64,000 nucleotides of DNA, taken from contig OX485808.1 of assembly GCA_950295325.1 (NCBI GenBank), positions 13,270,501-13,334,500 of the forward strand. The letters are read 5' to 3'. The translations under genes and the position numbers were made by a program. Positions 10,855 to 21,412 of this stretch are shown here, in pieces. Under the pieces are notes generated by a model that was given only the letters and a program-made list of their open reading frames with translations, had not been told where the DNA came from and ran no database searches. Positions within the stretch are counted from its first letter, which is position 1. Each line of letters starts with the position of its first letter. Source of the stretch: Polytrichum commune. Taxonomy: Eukaryota > Streptophyta > Polytrichopsida > Polytrichales > Polytrichaceae.

Positions 10855-11531
10855 AGTGTCCTCATATGCTTTTGGAGGTTACAGTGCTCCAGAAGTATAT
10901 TTTGGACAGTATGAAGGTTCTAAACTACTATAATCTACTTTCAGAACTTAGAAATAACTTCTGCCTTATTGTATCTTTCGATATTCCAACATCAGAAGTT
11001 GCTAGCTATCTTTCTGATCTATATCTAAGTCTAATCTATTATGCATTTTCAGATGTGTAAGCTACTAACTCCAGAATGAGAGTTCAGTTTCAGATTTGTA
11101 AGACGGATTTTGTGAACAGACCTCTGGATCATGTAAGAATCTGCCTGCTAACAGGATAGATATATATATGAACTAGAAAAAACAAGTAAAAATGAAGAAA
11201 TGAGAGTAAGATCAGACTAAAAAACAAGAGATATATAGCAAATACAGAAGTGACAGTATGTATGTGCTCCCTGAAGTCAGATTTGAATGTGATCTAGCTT
11301 TCTGATGTAGAGTTTGATCATCTCCATCAGCTCCAAGATTGCCGAATATGATCAGATAGAAATGATGGCACATCAGGAGTAGTTTATGTACTCTAAAAAA
11401 AAATTGCAGCCTTTCGGCGTATATACTGAAGCATAAAATGATAGATAGAAGACAACTAAGAGTCTTAATACTTCAAGAGATCATAAGCATTCGGATGTAA
11501 GAAGCGCCTAAAAAGAATCCTGCTGATAACG
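10855..11531 (-). other. Copia untranslated leader and primer binding site
   Basis: This 660-bp stretch between gag and LTR has no ORF worth reporting. At 11519-11531 the minus strand reads CGTTATCAGCAGG directly after the LTR end. It resembles the copia primer sites that pair with initiator tRNA-Met (TGGTATCAGAGC or TTATCAGCACG types), but is not a perfect match to either. Confidence 0.7.
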
Positions 11532-11820
11532 TGTTAGAGAACTAACTAAGTAGACAAACCAGCAGCATAACAATATGAGAGAAAGAAGTGTGTTCTTTGA
11601 AATCCAGGGGGGTATATATACCTAGATACACTGCTGGTGTAATAACTGCACTAGTAGGTGCTGACAGCCTACTCCACTAACTCGGCGGCTTCCCTCCACT
11701 ACCTCGGTAAGCGAGCTTAGTTAATCAGCCCTTATCGTCTAGTCAGATCCTGGACCCCGGTATTAATACCGGCGGCTCCTAATTAAGGCCTGATCTATCT
11801 TGGGTTGTCTAGACTATACA
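11532..11820 (-). repeat. Copia 5' LTR, 289 bp
   Basis: On the plus strand the block starts TGTTAGAGAACTAAC and ends CTATACA, so it has TG...CA ends on either strand. TGTTAGAGA is the common end of plant copia LTRs beside the primer site. A TATA-like GGTATATATACC lies at 11611-11622. The five bases outside (GTCTA, 11821-11825) may be the target duplication. Its last two bases also serve as the TA of the neighbouring pogo element. Confidence 0.8.
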
Positions 11821-11825
11821 GTCTA

Positions 11826-12919
11826 ACCTTGATAATGTCACCCTTTTTAATAGAACACCTTGATATTGTCACCTAAAAGTTTGAAACCAATTTTCATAGT
11901 GTAAAACTCCCTCGTTATTATCCCTATTACTCTTGATAATGTCACTATTTTTTTTCAAAATCTGTAGTGTAAATGTGATAATATCAAGTATGGATGGATT
12001 GTATGGGTGGGCATGGGTTCGATATTATTGTTCATGGGTGAGCATGGGCTAAAGCAAAGCATATTGGGGGTCATTGAATGAACTCTCATTCAATGCTTTC
12101 GGCATAGTGGGATGCCTTGTGTAATTTCAAATATGTAATGTCCGCCATATTGCCTTGTGTAATGTCCGCCATAATGCCTGCAGAGTGGAATGCAGATATA
12201 AACAATCTTGATGAACGTATGAAGTCCAAAATGAAGGAAGCAACTCTGGAATTGGGTAGACTCATAGCCGCATTAAATTTGGGTTTGGATGTTGAAGGCA
12301 AGTGTGTAGAAAAGCTTTGTCCTTTAGAGTACATAAACATGGAAGGTGAAGATGATTTTGAGGTGGAATTTTCTACTGAGGAGCTTGTGCAATTAGTGCA
12401 AGATGGCGAACAAGTTCTCGATTCCATGGAAGTGGACCCATTGATTGTTGATAGCAGTGATGATGAGTCTAAAGTAGTGAAGCTAAGCAATGCACAAAAA
12501 TATGCTAAAGATGTTTTGAATTTTATGGCTAGCCAAGGTTCTCAGATTTTCAGCACTCATGAGTTGTTAGAAATGGAAAAAATCCATGACAAACTCATTA
12601 GAATTGGTGTTGCACATTTAACATCAACAAAACAATGTGACATTAGAAGCTTCTTTGTCTCTAGTGAGAGGTCTTTACCTGATCTCAATGACACATTATG
12701 ATGTGCTCTTGCTGTTATTCACAATTTTGAATTAGATTTTACATTCAAAAACATTGAAGTCTCGTATTTGTTATTTAAAAAAAATTGTAATTATATTTTG
12801 ATTTTCTACATATTTTTTGATAATATCACATTATGCACAAAATGTGACATTATCAAGTATGTCACACCTTGTTTATATCACACTTTTTAGTGAAACGGAG
12901 GGTGTGACATTATCAAGGT
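11826..12919 (+). mobile_element. Non-autonomous pogo/Tigger DNA transposon, 1094 bp
   Basis: Inverted ends ACCTTGATAATGTCAC (11826) and its complement (ending 12919) are flanked by TA at 11824-11825 and 12920-12921, as expected for Tc1/mariner-type elements. The word CTTGATAATGTCAC recurs near both ends (about 11861, 11932, 12820, 12843), the usual pattern of transposase-binding subterminal repeats. The single ORF inside covers only the transposase C-terminus; the helix-turn-helix and DDE domain are absent. It is therefore an internally deleted derivative. Confidence 0.83.
12117..12701 (+). pseudogene. Pogo/Tigger transposase C-terminal fragment with PIP-box
   Basis: The 194-codon frame sits in the 1094-bp pogo element. 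After an arbitrary N-terminus, residues about 30-60 form a helical stretch, 70-125 are strongly acidic, and the end carries QCDIRSFF (12633-12656). That is a perfect QxxIxxFF PCNA-interacting peptide, known from the C-terminus of Drosophila pogo transposase. The catalytic DDE domain is missing, so it cannot transpose DNA alone. The frame has stayed open for 585 bp, unlike the other pogo copies here. A retained role, such as interference with or recruitment to the replication fork, is possible but unproven. Confidence 0.6.
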
Positions 12920-12940
12920 TAGGGTGTATCCTAGTCTACA

Positions 12941-13046
12941 ACAATTTTATTGACTATTTTCAACCCGTTTCTTTGGACTCTCAACAAAATTTGGCCATTC
13001 AATCCCACGGCCTCTCGACTTGGACAACCATAGTGTGAAGCGACCC
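12941..13046. repeat. Right end of a Harbinger-type MITE (same family as 63001-63581)
   Basis: The sequence from the 'CTATTTTCAACCC' word to CCATAGTGTGAAGCGACCC matches 63485-63581 closely and ends in the same terminal repeat, followed by TTA (13047-13049). The left part of this copy is absent; the pogo and copia elements now stand there. Confidence 0.75.
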
Positions 13047-13049
13047 TTA

Positions 13050-13435
13050 CTAATCATGTATTTTGTATACTAGAGAAGTGGAGTAGTTTGAAAATTTAAC
13101 CATCTACTTTTATACATAAGAAAACACATGATGGGGCCCCGGACTACTACACAATTTACAAACCCTTGCCAATGGCCCGCCAATTATATGGTAATAATGT
13201 AGGCTTATTCAAAGGAGGGTGGTATAGAAGGTGTGTTGACTTCCTATCCAACAATTAATGTCAAGGTTTAGAAACTAATAAGTCTCCCACATGTCCCCCT
13301 AGGTTTTCATGAAGCCATAAAAGAATTCAGATTCTCCCCCTAGCCTCCAGGCTTTGAACTTTAAAGTTGCCCCCCTTTATTTCCAGTGTGACTGGTTGTG
13401 CCGGTTTCTCTTTTAGGGGAAAAGAATCAGCAGTA
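13050..13435. other. Intergenic, nothing recognised
   Basis: A/T-rich sequence without a credible ORF or repeat end; it separates two MITEs. Confidence 0.5.
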
Positions 13436-13438
13436 TTA

Positions 13439-13937
13439 GGGCCACTTCACACATGAGACAGAGAGCCCGTGACCATTACACTTCAAGCATTCTCATTGGT
13501 GGAAAAGGCGGGGCCGGTCCAAGTTCACTTCACACTACGCTTGAGGGACCAACGGAGTATGTAAATGCAAGATGGATGTAAAGTCTACATGGATTCCTAC
13601 ATGGCATCGAATGGATCATGTTTCATGGTCACTTGGACTATTTTCAAAAACCACCTCTTGGAGGTAGGCCTACCACAAAACCAGGAGACCATGGCACTTC
13701 GAATGCTCACAACCGTTGATTTATTCTATCTTATCATGTGTGAGGATCCGCATGAATAGAAATTCATTGAAATAGCATTTGGTCGAGAGTCCGGTCACAT
13801 AGGACTTCACACTGCACGTGAGGGCCCGTGACCACACTACATGTCTTTGGAGGTGTGTTGGGACGGCCTTTGGACACTTTCTTTTGGGCTCTCACAATTT
13901 CATGGTCACGGCTCTTGGCTCATGTGTGAAGTGGCCC
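13439..13937. mobile_element. Harbinger-type MITE, copy 1 (499 bp)
   Basis: The ends GGGCCACTTCACACATGAG and its complement are perfect inverted repeats of about 19 bp. They are flanked by TTA at 13436-13438 and 13938-13940, the target duplication typical of PIF/Harbinger. Related copies lie at 50965-51880 and 52493-55318. A 64-codon frame inside (13565-13759) recurs in copy 3 but is probably not a gene. Confidence 0.85.
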
Positions 13938-13940
13938 TTA

Positions 13941-14599
13941 GGTTCGCTTTTTAGGGAAACGTCATAGACACAGGGAGGTCACTCCGTTGTCAAGTTGAAC
14001 ACCACATGCAAACAAAAAAAAAATCTACTTTTTACATAAAGCATCACCAAAATGGGTTAAAATTTTATCAATTTTTTTTCATGAGTCTCCTTTGTATGTT
14101 CTTTTGAAATTTTTAGTCATTTTCATTTTTTTAGTATTTTTTAAAATTCAGTTATGCGTCATTCTAGTTAGAAACGGTATGTTTTATATACACATTTTTA
14201 AAAAATCATCAAATTTGGTTATCATTTTTAAATTTTTAGTAGACATTGTCCACGCAACCTGATGGGACAAGTTAGAGAGTTGGTTTTTGACAGCTCAACG
14301 CCATTTTTTGTGTGTGGTCATTTTGGGCAACTTTGTGTTAATTCTCATGGTTGTCAACTACGTCATGCATCGAAAGGTTTAAAATTTCTTGACATGTTAA
14401 TTTACTCTCGATGAGGCCCTTGGAGTTGCAACCTTCCACAAATACAAGACTTCTAGCATTGTCTAACAATCAAAACCACATTTGTAAGCTGACAATTTCT
14501 CTAGATAAACCTCGGATGGATCCTTATTCATAGAATGCCATATCCCCAAGGCCTTTATCCGAGGTAGATGTGCTTGATTCGGTTACTAACCTTGATCAA
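13941..14599. other. Intergenic with a fragment of repeat family B
   Basis: A/T-rich DNA. The stretch about 14262-14370 (GGGACAAGTTAGAGAGTTG ... TTTGTGTTAATTCTCATGG) resembles parts of 61960-62090 and 43980-44160. The rest is unrecognised. Confidence 0.45.
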
Positions 14600-14725
14600 A
14601 CACTTACACTAGAGATATATGTGGTTTGGTATGGCTTCAAGAAAGAAATACCAAAAAGACATGTGTTTAAAGAGATTGGATTGTATACTCAAAATATGAT
14701 AACATTATAGACTCAATAGTCGACA
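14600..14725 (-). repeat. Dispersed repeat family A, fragment
   Basis: Read on the minus strand, this contains AATTATGTCGACTATTGAG..., then CAATCCAATCTCTTTAAACACATGTC, matching 23150-23240, 40890-40970 and 55680-55760 in the same order. It is a short old copy in reverse orientation. Confidence 0.6.
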
Positions 14726-15598
14726 TAATTTGGGTGGTGGTGGTGGGGGGGGGGGGGAACCTATTCGACCATTTAATGAGCATGAGAATCTTAACCCCCT
14801 AAATGCCTAAGAAGCCAATATGCCAAAATGTATGTGCTTTTTGTGGATTTTGTTGATTGAATTTGACCTACGTATTTTTTGATATTTGAGTAGGTTAGGT
14901 GCTATGAGATTCTCAATTGATAGGTGAGTTTTTTTTTTAAAAAAATTCAATAAAAAAATAAACAATTTTAATTTTAATTTAATAAAGAATTGGACTAGAG
15001 TTTGGAGATACTTGGACAGTTGAAATTTTCAGAATTCTCTTCGGTTTAATTTGGCAATGAAGTTTTGGATGTGGAGAGAAAAATGGTAGAAATTTAGCTA
15101 TCAATAGAGGGGTGTTCAAGCCCAATATTTCATGATGGCGAATGGGTAGGCATTTAGGAATTAATATTTTAAAGGAATAAGATATTAATGTGAGCTTTGG
15201 AATCTACGAGGAAAGTGCCTATAACCTCAAATTGGATTTGTTGACCATGTCATACTAATCGCATGTTTCATAGCCTATGAGGAGTGGGCTAATCGGAATA
15301 AATGACCCATTAAGATCTAGACCCATCTACCTTACCTTACCTTACTAGGCTTACGTTATTGCTAACAAACCAAGGCTTTGGTAGGCAACCAACAAGCAAA
15401 CAAACAACCATGTGTCACTCATGCCCTTAACTTCTTCTTCGTTTGTCTTGGCTTTTGATATTCATACATGTAGAGTTCCACCAACTTGAAGGTGAAGCAA
15501 AACCAAAACTCACGTTGGTGACAACATCAAAGTCATGTTTCTTTCTTTTCGCACTCACGAAACCACAACTGGGCTCTACCATTGACATTATATATTGA
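14726..15598. other. Intergenic, nothing recognised
   Basis: Contains a run of G at 14745-14757 and A/T-rich sequence. No coding signal or repeat boundary seen. Confidence 0.45.
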
Positions 15599-15850
15599 GT
15601 TTTTTTTTTTTTTTTTTGGCATAAATTGAAAATTCAATTGCAAGAGAAAACCCAAAATACAACCAACCCGTGCAAACCAGTGCAACCCAAGTGGAAATCA
15701 AGACTTATAAACTAAGCTTTAAGAACAAACCAACATGATTTGTCCCACCCAAAGCCCCTACATTATCAAAAAATGTCATTCTCCACCCATTCTACCATAG
15801 AGACCCTCTCACAATTCACCAAGTATGGCCCATCGAAGGGATCTTGAGAG
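15599..15850 (-). mobile_element. LINE 3' end with A-tail, decayed
   Basis: On the minus strand the sequence ends ...TCTTGCAATTGAATTTTC...TTTATGCC followed by an A-tail (the T run at 15600-15617). The LINE at 60.1-61.2 kb ends in a closely related word, TTCTTGCAATAGATTC...TTTTATGCC plus A-tail. Upstream on the minus strand, decayed frames keep a few residues of the same C-terminus. The 5' limit is uncertain. Confidence 0.6.
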
Positions 15851-16188
15851 AGGGGCCTCTATGACACAATCGGCCCAACAATTTCTTATTTATTTTTGGA
15901 TATACGGATGGACTATGGAGATGGGATGCAACATGCGATTTTGCTATAAAAGAGAAAAAAGCCAATGGGAGTTTTTTTGGGCGGTAAGGATCACTCTAAA
16001 CACTATACAAACTGTTGGAGGGAGAATCTTCCCAATTTTGAGAAAGCATCGTTATTTTTGGATGAAAGTTATTTCGCACAAGTATCGTTGGTTTTTGGAC
16101 GAAAAAACACTTGTTAATCATCTTCCGTTCATCCTTCGGCCAATAAGATGGGATGTAAAAAGCTTTCTCCTGTCTTAAAACAATTCAC
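15851..16188. other. Unassigned stretch with a 117-codon frame
   Basis: A plus-strand frame spans 15825-16178 (117 codons, aromatic and basic residues). I do not recognise the product, it has no upstream gene context, and it overlaps the LINE relic. It may be chance. Confidence 0.3.
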
Positions 16189-16776
16189 TTGAGAGTGGTC
16201 CGTTTGTGGCTTCGCGAGTGGACGTGGTCTAACTTCCCGTCGCGGAAAGAGATTCTTAGACGGGAGCGGCGTTTCTTTCCGTTTCTACCGGAACGCCGGG
16301 TCTTCCGGTCCTTGTTTGAAGCCGATGACCCCCGTGACAACCGGCCGAGATGGCATTTGACCGGTTACATCCGGTCACGTGATCTTCCCCCGTGTGTTGA
16401 GAGTTGTGCCTTGCCAGCCGCGCCCGCCCTCCCACCCTCCCTCCGATCCGGGCGAGCGGCTTCCGCGCGCTTCCCTTCCCCATCGCCCACCCACGTCTCA
16501 CCGCCGACGAAACACGCATCCATCATCAACTACCGCAAGCTTCGCAATGTCGCCAAGCTCCTTGCGCTCGCCGACTCCTCCTCCTCGCCCTCCCCCGTCG
16601 CTTTCTGAACGGGCCCGATCGGTGCAGATTTGCCAAACTCGTCTTCATGCGACTCGGGGGTTTTGTCCCACTTGAAGCCCTCGTGCCTCCTCAATTCTCA
16701 GACTCCTCCAACTTTAAACCAAAAAATAGAACAAAGAAATGCGCACAGTCTAAGTTAGTGCACAGAACTCCTGCCT

Positions 16777-16777
<1 letters not shown>

Positions 16778-16828
<51 letters not shown>
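16778..16828 (+). repeat. (CT)18 then (CG)7 microsatellite
   Basis: Alternating CT to 16814, then alternating CG to 16828, in the probable syntaxin leader. Pyrimidine tracts near transcription starts are common in plant promoters; the abrupt switch to alternating CG (Z-DNA-forming type) is less usual. Confidence 0.9.
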
Positions 16829-17857
16829 TGTGAATGTGCATGTCCATGAGAGCCTGCGGATCGCAGGTCGATTCCGCCTGAGCCTACCTCGGAGAAATGT
16901 TATTGGGCTGCTTGGCTGTAGCGGATACGAGATCTTACTCTGCTTTGGGCGTCGGAATGCTTGGTGATCCGGGGCTTGCTTGGTAGATTTTTTTGTTTGG
17001 GTTGGAGAAGATTTGTGTATTGGGTTTTACCGGAGACCGGCTGCAGGTAGGAGCAGTATTTGGGCGACATTGATGTATTGGGCGGACGGACGCAGGTTGT
17101 TGAAAGAGTGAGAAGGGTGGATTTGTTCTGGATGGTTTGTTACCAGGAGAGGAATTAAGTTGCGGGCATCGTCGTCGCCGGTGGGTTGCGGATTGTTCGG
17201 GAGGAGTGTCGGGGGATCGCCGTGTCACAGGTGCGTTTGGTGTTCGGTTATTCCTGCACTGGGTTTCTGCGGCGCAGTGTTAGGTCATTGCCTTCGTGGA
17301 CGCTATGGATGTGTTTTCTAAAGCTCTTTATCGGGTGATGGTTTTGTCTATGTGGTGGTCGCCTTCGGGTCGCATAAATGTTATCATCCTGGATTATCTT
17401 GGAGATGACCCATCCCTTAGTATACCAGCCATTTATTCAAGACACAACAGTGTGGGGGTTTTCTGAACTCATAGTACGCTACCATCTCCATCATGCTGGC
17501 GAGGCTGGGCGGCTCTAGAATATTTAGCGCCCCTAGTATACTGGCCGTCTTCTTGAGATTCTCACGATTTTGTAGTTACATCCACATGATGCACTGTCAG
17601 GAAGTTGAGAGTGTCTGTGGATCTGATCAGTGAGTTTGAACTTTGCCAAGCTCGAGGTCTAGAATCAAGAGTTCTGGGTGATTAGCATTTTGCAAAGGCA
17701 GCTCGCCGAGTTTTCTAGTTCGCTATAGTAGTTGCTCTGGTATTTGTGAAGTCATCTTACTCAATGTTTGTGTACATCCTCTCATCCTGCACAACTCGAG
17801 CTCCTGAACGCATCTTCAAAGCTTATCACTAATTCCCATACCAAACTCTGGACGAAA

Positions 17858-18090
17858 TCCTCATCCCTTTTGGGCATTGTGATTTTGTGCAAAGTGATTT
17901 CTGATTGCGATGAATTTGATTGAATCCACCTAAACTGCGTGAGCCCCAAGTAGTTACAGGTGCATCTTTCAAAACTGGGCACTATCTCTAACACCAGTTC
18001 TAGACCAATATCCTCACCCCTTTTGTGCATTATGGTTCCTGCAGAGTGAGTGCTGCTTTCGACGAATTTGATAAAATCTACCTAAACAAC
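17858..18090 (+). repeat. Imperfect tandem duplication before the syntaxin start codon
   Basis: TCCTCATCCCTTTTGGGCATTGTG ... GATGAATTTGATTGAATCCACCTAAAC (17858-17937) recurs 153 bp later as TCCTCACCCCTTTTGTGCATTATGG ... GACGAATTTGATAAAATCTACCTAAAC (18011-18087). The second copy ends 13 bp before the ATG and carries the candidate leader acceptor. Confidence 0.75.
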
Positions 18091-18100
18091 ATCATTCACG

Positions 18101-21100
18101 ATGAACGATCTTCTGTCAAGATCGTTTGGGCGGAATCGAAACTATGTGGATCTCAAGAAGGACACCAACAGGGGGGACATTGAGCTGGGGGACACAACCG
18201 CGGGGGGCAGTGCGGAAGGCGAAGTTGACATGACCCGATTCTTCGATGAAGTGGGAGTGATCAAGAACGAGATGGAGCAAATCAAGCAATTCCTCGCAAA
18301 AGTGCAAGAAGCTCACGAGGAGACCAAGACGGTGCACAGGGCACAGGCCATGAAATCATTGCGGTCTCGTATGGATGCCGACATCTCCCAGGTCACCAAA
18401 CTTGCAAAGTCCATTAAGCTGAAGCTGGAGGAGCTGGACAAAGCCAACAGTGCAAATAGGAGGGTACGAGGATGTGAGGAGGGAACGCCCACTGACCGAA
18501 CTCGGACATCCATCACCAGCACTTTGAGGAAGAAGCTCAAAGACCTCATGGGGGAGTTTCAGATCCTCAGACAGAAAATCATGGGCGAGTACAAGGAAAC
18601 GGTGGAACGCAGGTATGTGCCACCTTAACAAAAATTGTGGGAAATGGAACTTTGTAGCACTGAGTGCATTTTTGTGATTGTTATGATCCGTAGGAAATCT
18701 CAAAATGCAGGTGAGCAGCGGTAAATGTCTTGTCAGTGTTGATACATATCCTTTTTCAGGGCTTAAGGTCTTGTCTGTGCTAATTCAACATTCAGATATT
18801 CAACTGTAATTTTCTCTTCTCAATCCTCCCGGCTCATTGCCACCATAACCTAATGTTTGGAGGATGCAACTTTGTAGCATTGAGTTTATTGTTATGATTG
18901 TTATGATTCATGGGCGATGACAGAATGCAAGTGAGCGGGGTTGACTGTTGAGTAAAGTGTTGATGGTGGCCTTTCTTGTCAGTGCTAACTCGAACGTTTA
19001 TCTATTCATCTGTAATTTCTCTTCCCAATCCTCCTTCCGGTTCATCGCCATCAAAACCTAAAAATTCTGGAGAATGCAATTTTGTAGCACTTTGTTCATT
19101 GTTATGATTGCTCTGATTCATAGGGCATCTCAGAATGCCAGTGAGCGGCCTTTACTGGCGAGTCGAGTGTTGATGCATGTCACTCAACTTTTAGGTATTC
19201 GTCTGTAATTTCTCTCCCCAATCCTGCTCCTGGGACATTGCCACCATAGCCTAAATATTTTGGAGAATGCAACTCTGTAGCACTGAGTTCATCGGTACGA
19301 TTCTTGTGATTTATGTGCCATCTTAGAATGCAAGTGAGCGGGGCTTACTGTCAAGTCAATTGTTGATACATATTCTTCTTCAGGGTTTGATGTCTTGTTA
19401 GTGCTAACTTAACATTTAGCTATTCATCTGTAATTTCTCTCCTCAATCCTCCCGGATCATTGCCACCATAACCTAACAGTTCTGAAGAATGCAACTTTGT
19501 AGTGAGTGCATTGATGTGATTGTTATGAGTTTTAGGGCATCTCAGAATGCAAGTGAGAGGCGTTTACTGTCGAGTCAGTGTCGATAAGTATCCTTTAGGT
19601 TTAATGTCTTGTCAGTGCTAAGTCAACATGTAGCTATTCATCTGTGACTTCTCTTCCCAATCCTCCCTCATTGCCACAGCCTAAAAATTCTATAGAATAC
19701 AACTTTGTGGTGAGTGCATTATGAATCATCGGCCATCTCAGTGACATGTGAGCAGCGTTGAATGTCGAGTCAGTGTTGATGCATACCCTTGAGGATTTAA
19801 TGGTTTTTCAGTACTGATCCACACCTAGCGACTTATTCATTCAACGTTTGATTCGACACATATTTCCACCTTGTAGGCTTGCAGCTATAAAATGTAAAAA
19901 GAAAAGATTAGAACTGCAACCCTCTGTCTTGGTAGGCATCAATCCAGTGATCTAGTTTGATGTGATTGAATGAATGTGAAATCGGTGTTAATATATGAAT
20001 CTAGAGGTTTGTGATGGCGCTATCAGTTAGACTATCTAGGATGGGAGTCATCAGTAGTAGCAAATAAACCTTGTGTCCAACATAAAAGAGCAGTGTTAAA
20101 TCTTCCCAGCCACATTTGTCGAATAACGCTCAATTCTTTACGCTGTGTGTTATACCTCTTGCAATGATCTACACAGCTTATTTTGAAGATGTTAAGAAGC
20201 TTCGACTTTGTATCTAGTGTTTGCATCATTCACGACTTTGCGAATCTGATATAAGTACCTGTGAAACGATCGTGTGTGTAATATGTAGTTTCTACTTGAT
20301 GCTAAGGCATTATAGTGAAAACTTAACCTACTCGACCGTGTCAGAGCCATGTTCATAACTGCTAGGGGTAATGGTTGCCGAGGTTTTTAAATTCATTCGT
20401 TTTAGAGCATCCCTTATGGTCACTGGAAATAAATCCTCTCAATAATCGGCCGCTTCCTGGGTTTTTGGTGGGACAAGGCCGGGTGCTCATCCCACCCACA
20501 CAGCCCAAACTTTTTTCATATCCTTACTGCCCACTTTAGCCTCCTCCGCCCTCAAGAATTGATGGTTGGAGTTCAGAGGGTTATGTCATTATGAAGACTT
20601 ATGAAGACATTGTATGTGACATGAGCATATGTGGCAACGCCCTGAAATAATTTGAAAACGGATTATTGAGAGAATCATTTTTTAGTGACCAGTAGGAGTT
20701 ACTTATAATTCTGTGATGGCATTCTCTGATGGCTATTTTCTTATCACTAAGGTAGACATACCCCCATCCAACAACGCTGTCAATTGTATGGCAATGGTAC
20801 ATAGTGTGGTTTTAGGTTCAGAGTTTGTTTGGGCTATGTTTCTTTACGCATGTGTGGTTGTACTGAGAATTTCCTTTATTTTTTCGGCTCTGTGACATCG
20901 CCAATCTATAACCTGGTCCAGCTTTACATTGTCAGAGGTTTTGATTCAGTGCATTGTTGTCTTGCAGGTACTACACAGTGACTGGACAACATGCAGATGA
21001 AGAAACAATTGAATCTATTATCGAGACAGGAAATAGTGAAACATTTCTACAAAAAGCCATCCAGGAGCAAGGGCGGGGCCAAGTCCTGGAGACGATCCGA

Positions 21101-21412
21101 GAAATTCAGGAACGGCATGATGCTGTCAAAGACATCGAGAAGAACCTCCTTGAGTTGCACCAAATTTTCATGGACATGGCCACATTGGTTGAGACACAAG
21201 GGGAGCAACTAAATGACATCGAGTCGCAAGTGGGCAAGGCAACCTCCTTTGTACAAAGGGGCACACAGCAATTGCAAATTGCAAAAAACACGCAACGAAA
21301 CACCCGCAAGTGGTGTTGCATTGGTATTATCTTGCTCATAGTTCTCATTCTCATTATATTGCTCCCCATTTTAAATACCCTCGGTGTATTTAATCATCCA
21401 GGGTCTAGATAA
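18101..21412 (+). CDS. Plasma-membrane syntaxin (Qa-SNARE, SYP12-like), two exons
   Basis: Join 18101-18612 and 20968-21412: 957 bp, 318 residues. The splice sites are CGCAG|GTATGT and CTTGCAG|GTACT; the junction splits the arginine codon at residue 171 and keeps the frame. The protein starts [10 protein letters not shown], as plant SYP1 syntaxins do. A Habc three-helix domain covers about 45-165. The SNARE motif covers about 213-275, with the zero-layer glutamine at Q248 in [14 protein letters not shown] precedes a membrane anchor at about 288-309, and the tail is short. Wording such as KTVH, KLKDLM and ERRYYTVTG fits the SYP121-125 clade better than SYP13. The family drives fusion of secretory vesicles with the plasma membrane, with SNAP33-type and VAMP72 partners. 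Length matches the family (about 300-340). All key residues are present, so it looks functional. Confidence 0.95.
18640..19760 (+). repeat. Tandem repeat array inside the syntaxin intron
   Basis: About six imperfect units of 190-222 bp start near 18640, 18860, 19070, 19262, 19485 and 19692. Each has GAATGCAACTTTGTAGCAC..., a TTATGATT word, GAATGCAAGTGAGCGG, a TTGTCAGTGCTAA word, then TTCATCTGTAATTTCTCTTC and CAATCCTCC. The array begins right after the splice donor. Confidence 0.85.
19761..20967 (+). other. Remainder of the syntaxin intron
   Basis: Unique-looking, moderately A/T-rich. It ends with a pyrimidine-rich acceptor (GTTGTCTTGCAG). No nested gene seen. Confidence 0.6.

Larger units (their letters stand above)
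9114..11820 (-). mobile_element. Ty1/copia retrotransposon, 5' part, truncated
   Basis: Minus-strand order is LTR (11820-11532), primer site (11531-11519), leader (11518-10855), gag and protease (10854-9122). Nothing after the protease/pre-integrase region is present on this side, because the gypsy LTR begins at about 9113. The remainder, if it survives, should lie left of the window beyond the gypsy copy. This is a nested insertion with copia the older element. Confidence 0.85.
16189..18100 (+). promoter_or_regulatory. GC-rich 5' region and leader of the syntaxin gene
   Basis: From about 16190 the base composition changes sharply to GC-rich with many CG dinucleotides, unlike the surrounding repeats. 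A (CT)n(CG)n tract lies at 16778-16828, typical of plant 5' leaders. CACAG|GTGCGT at 17226-17236 is a good splice donor, and CCTGCAG at 18038-18044 a possible acceptor 56 bp before the start codon. A spliced 5' untranslated exon is therefore plausible. The transcription start cannot be fixed from sequence. Confidence 0.5.

Noticed and set aside
13565..13759. A 64-codon frame shared by MITE copies 1 and 3 (also 52619-52813)
   Set aside because: The two are 53/64 identical in protein, but most base changes alter the residue, so there is no sign of protein-level constraint. It is a shared non-coding repeat.
16189..16967. Several overlapping frames up to 187 codons in the GC-rich syntaxin leader
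   Set aside because: GC-rich DNA lacks stop codons by chance; the frames run through the CT/CG microsatellite and overlap on both strands.
20032..20229. Short minus frame inside the syntaxin intron
   Set aside because: 65 codons only and no context; intronic chance ORF.
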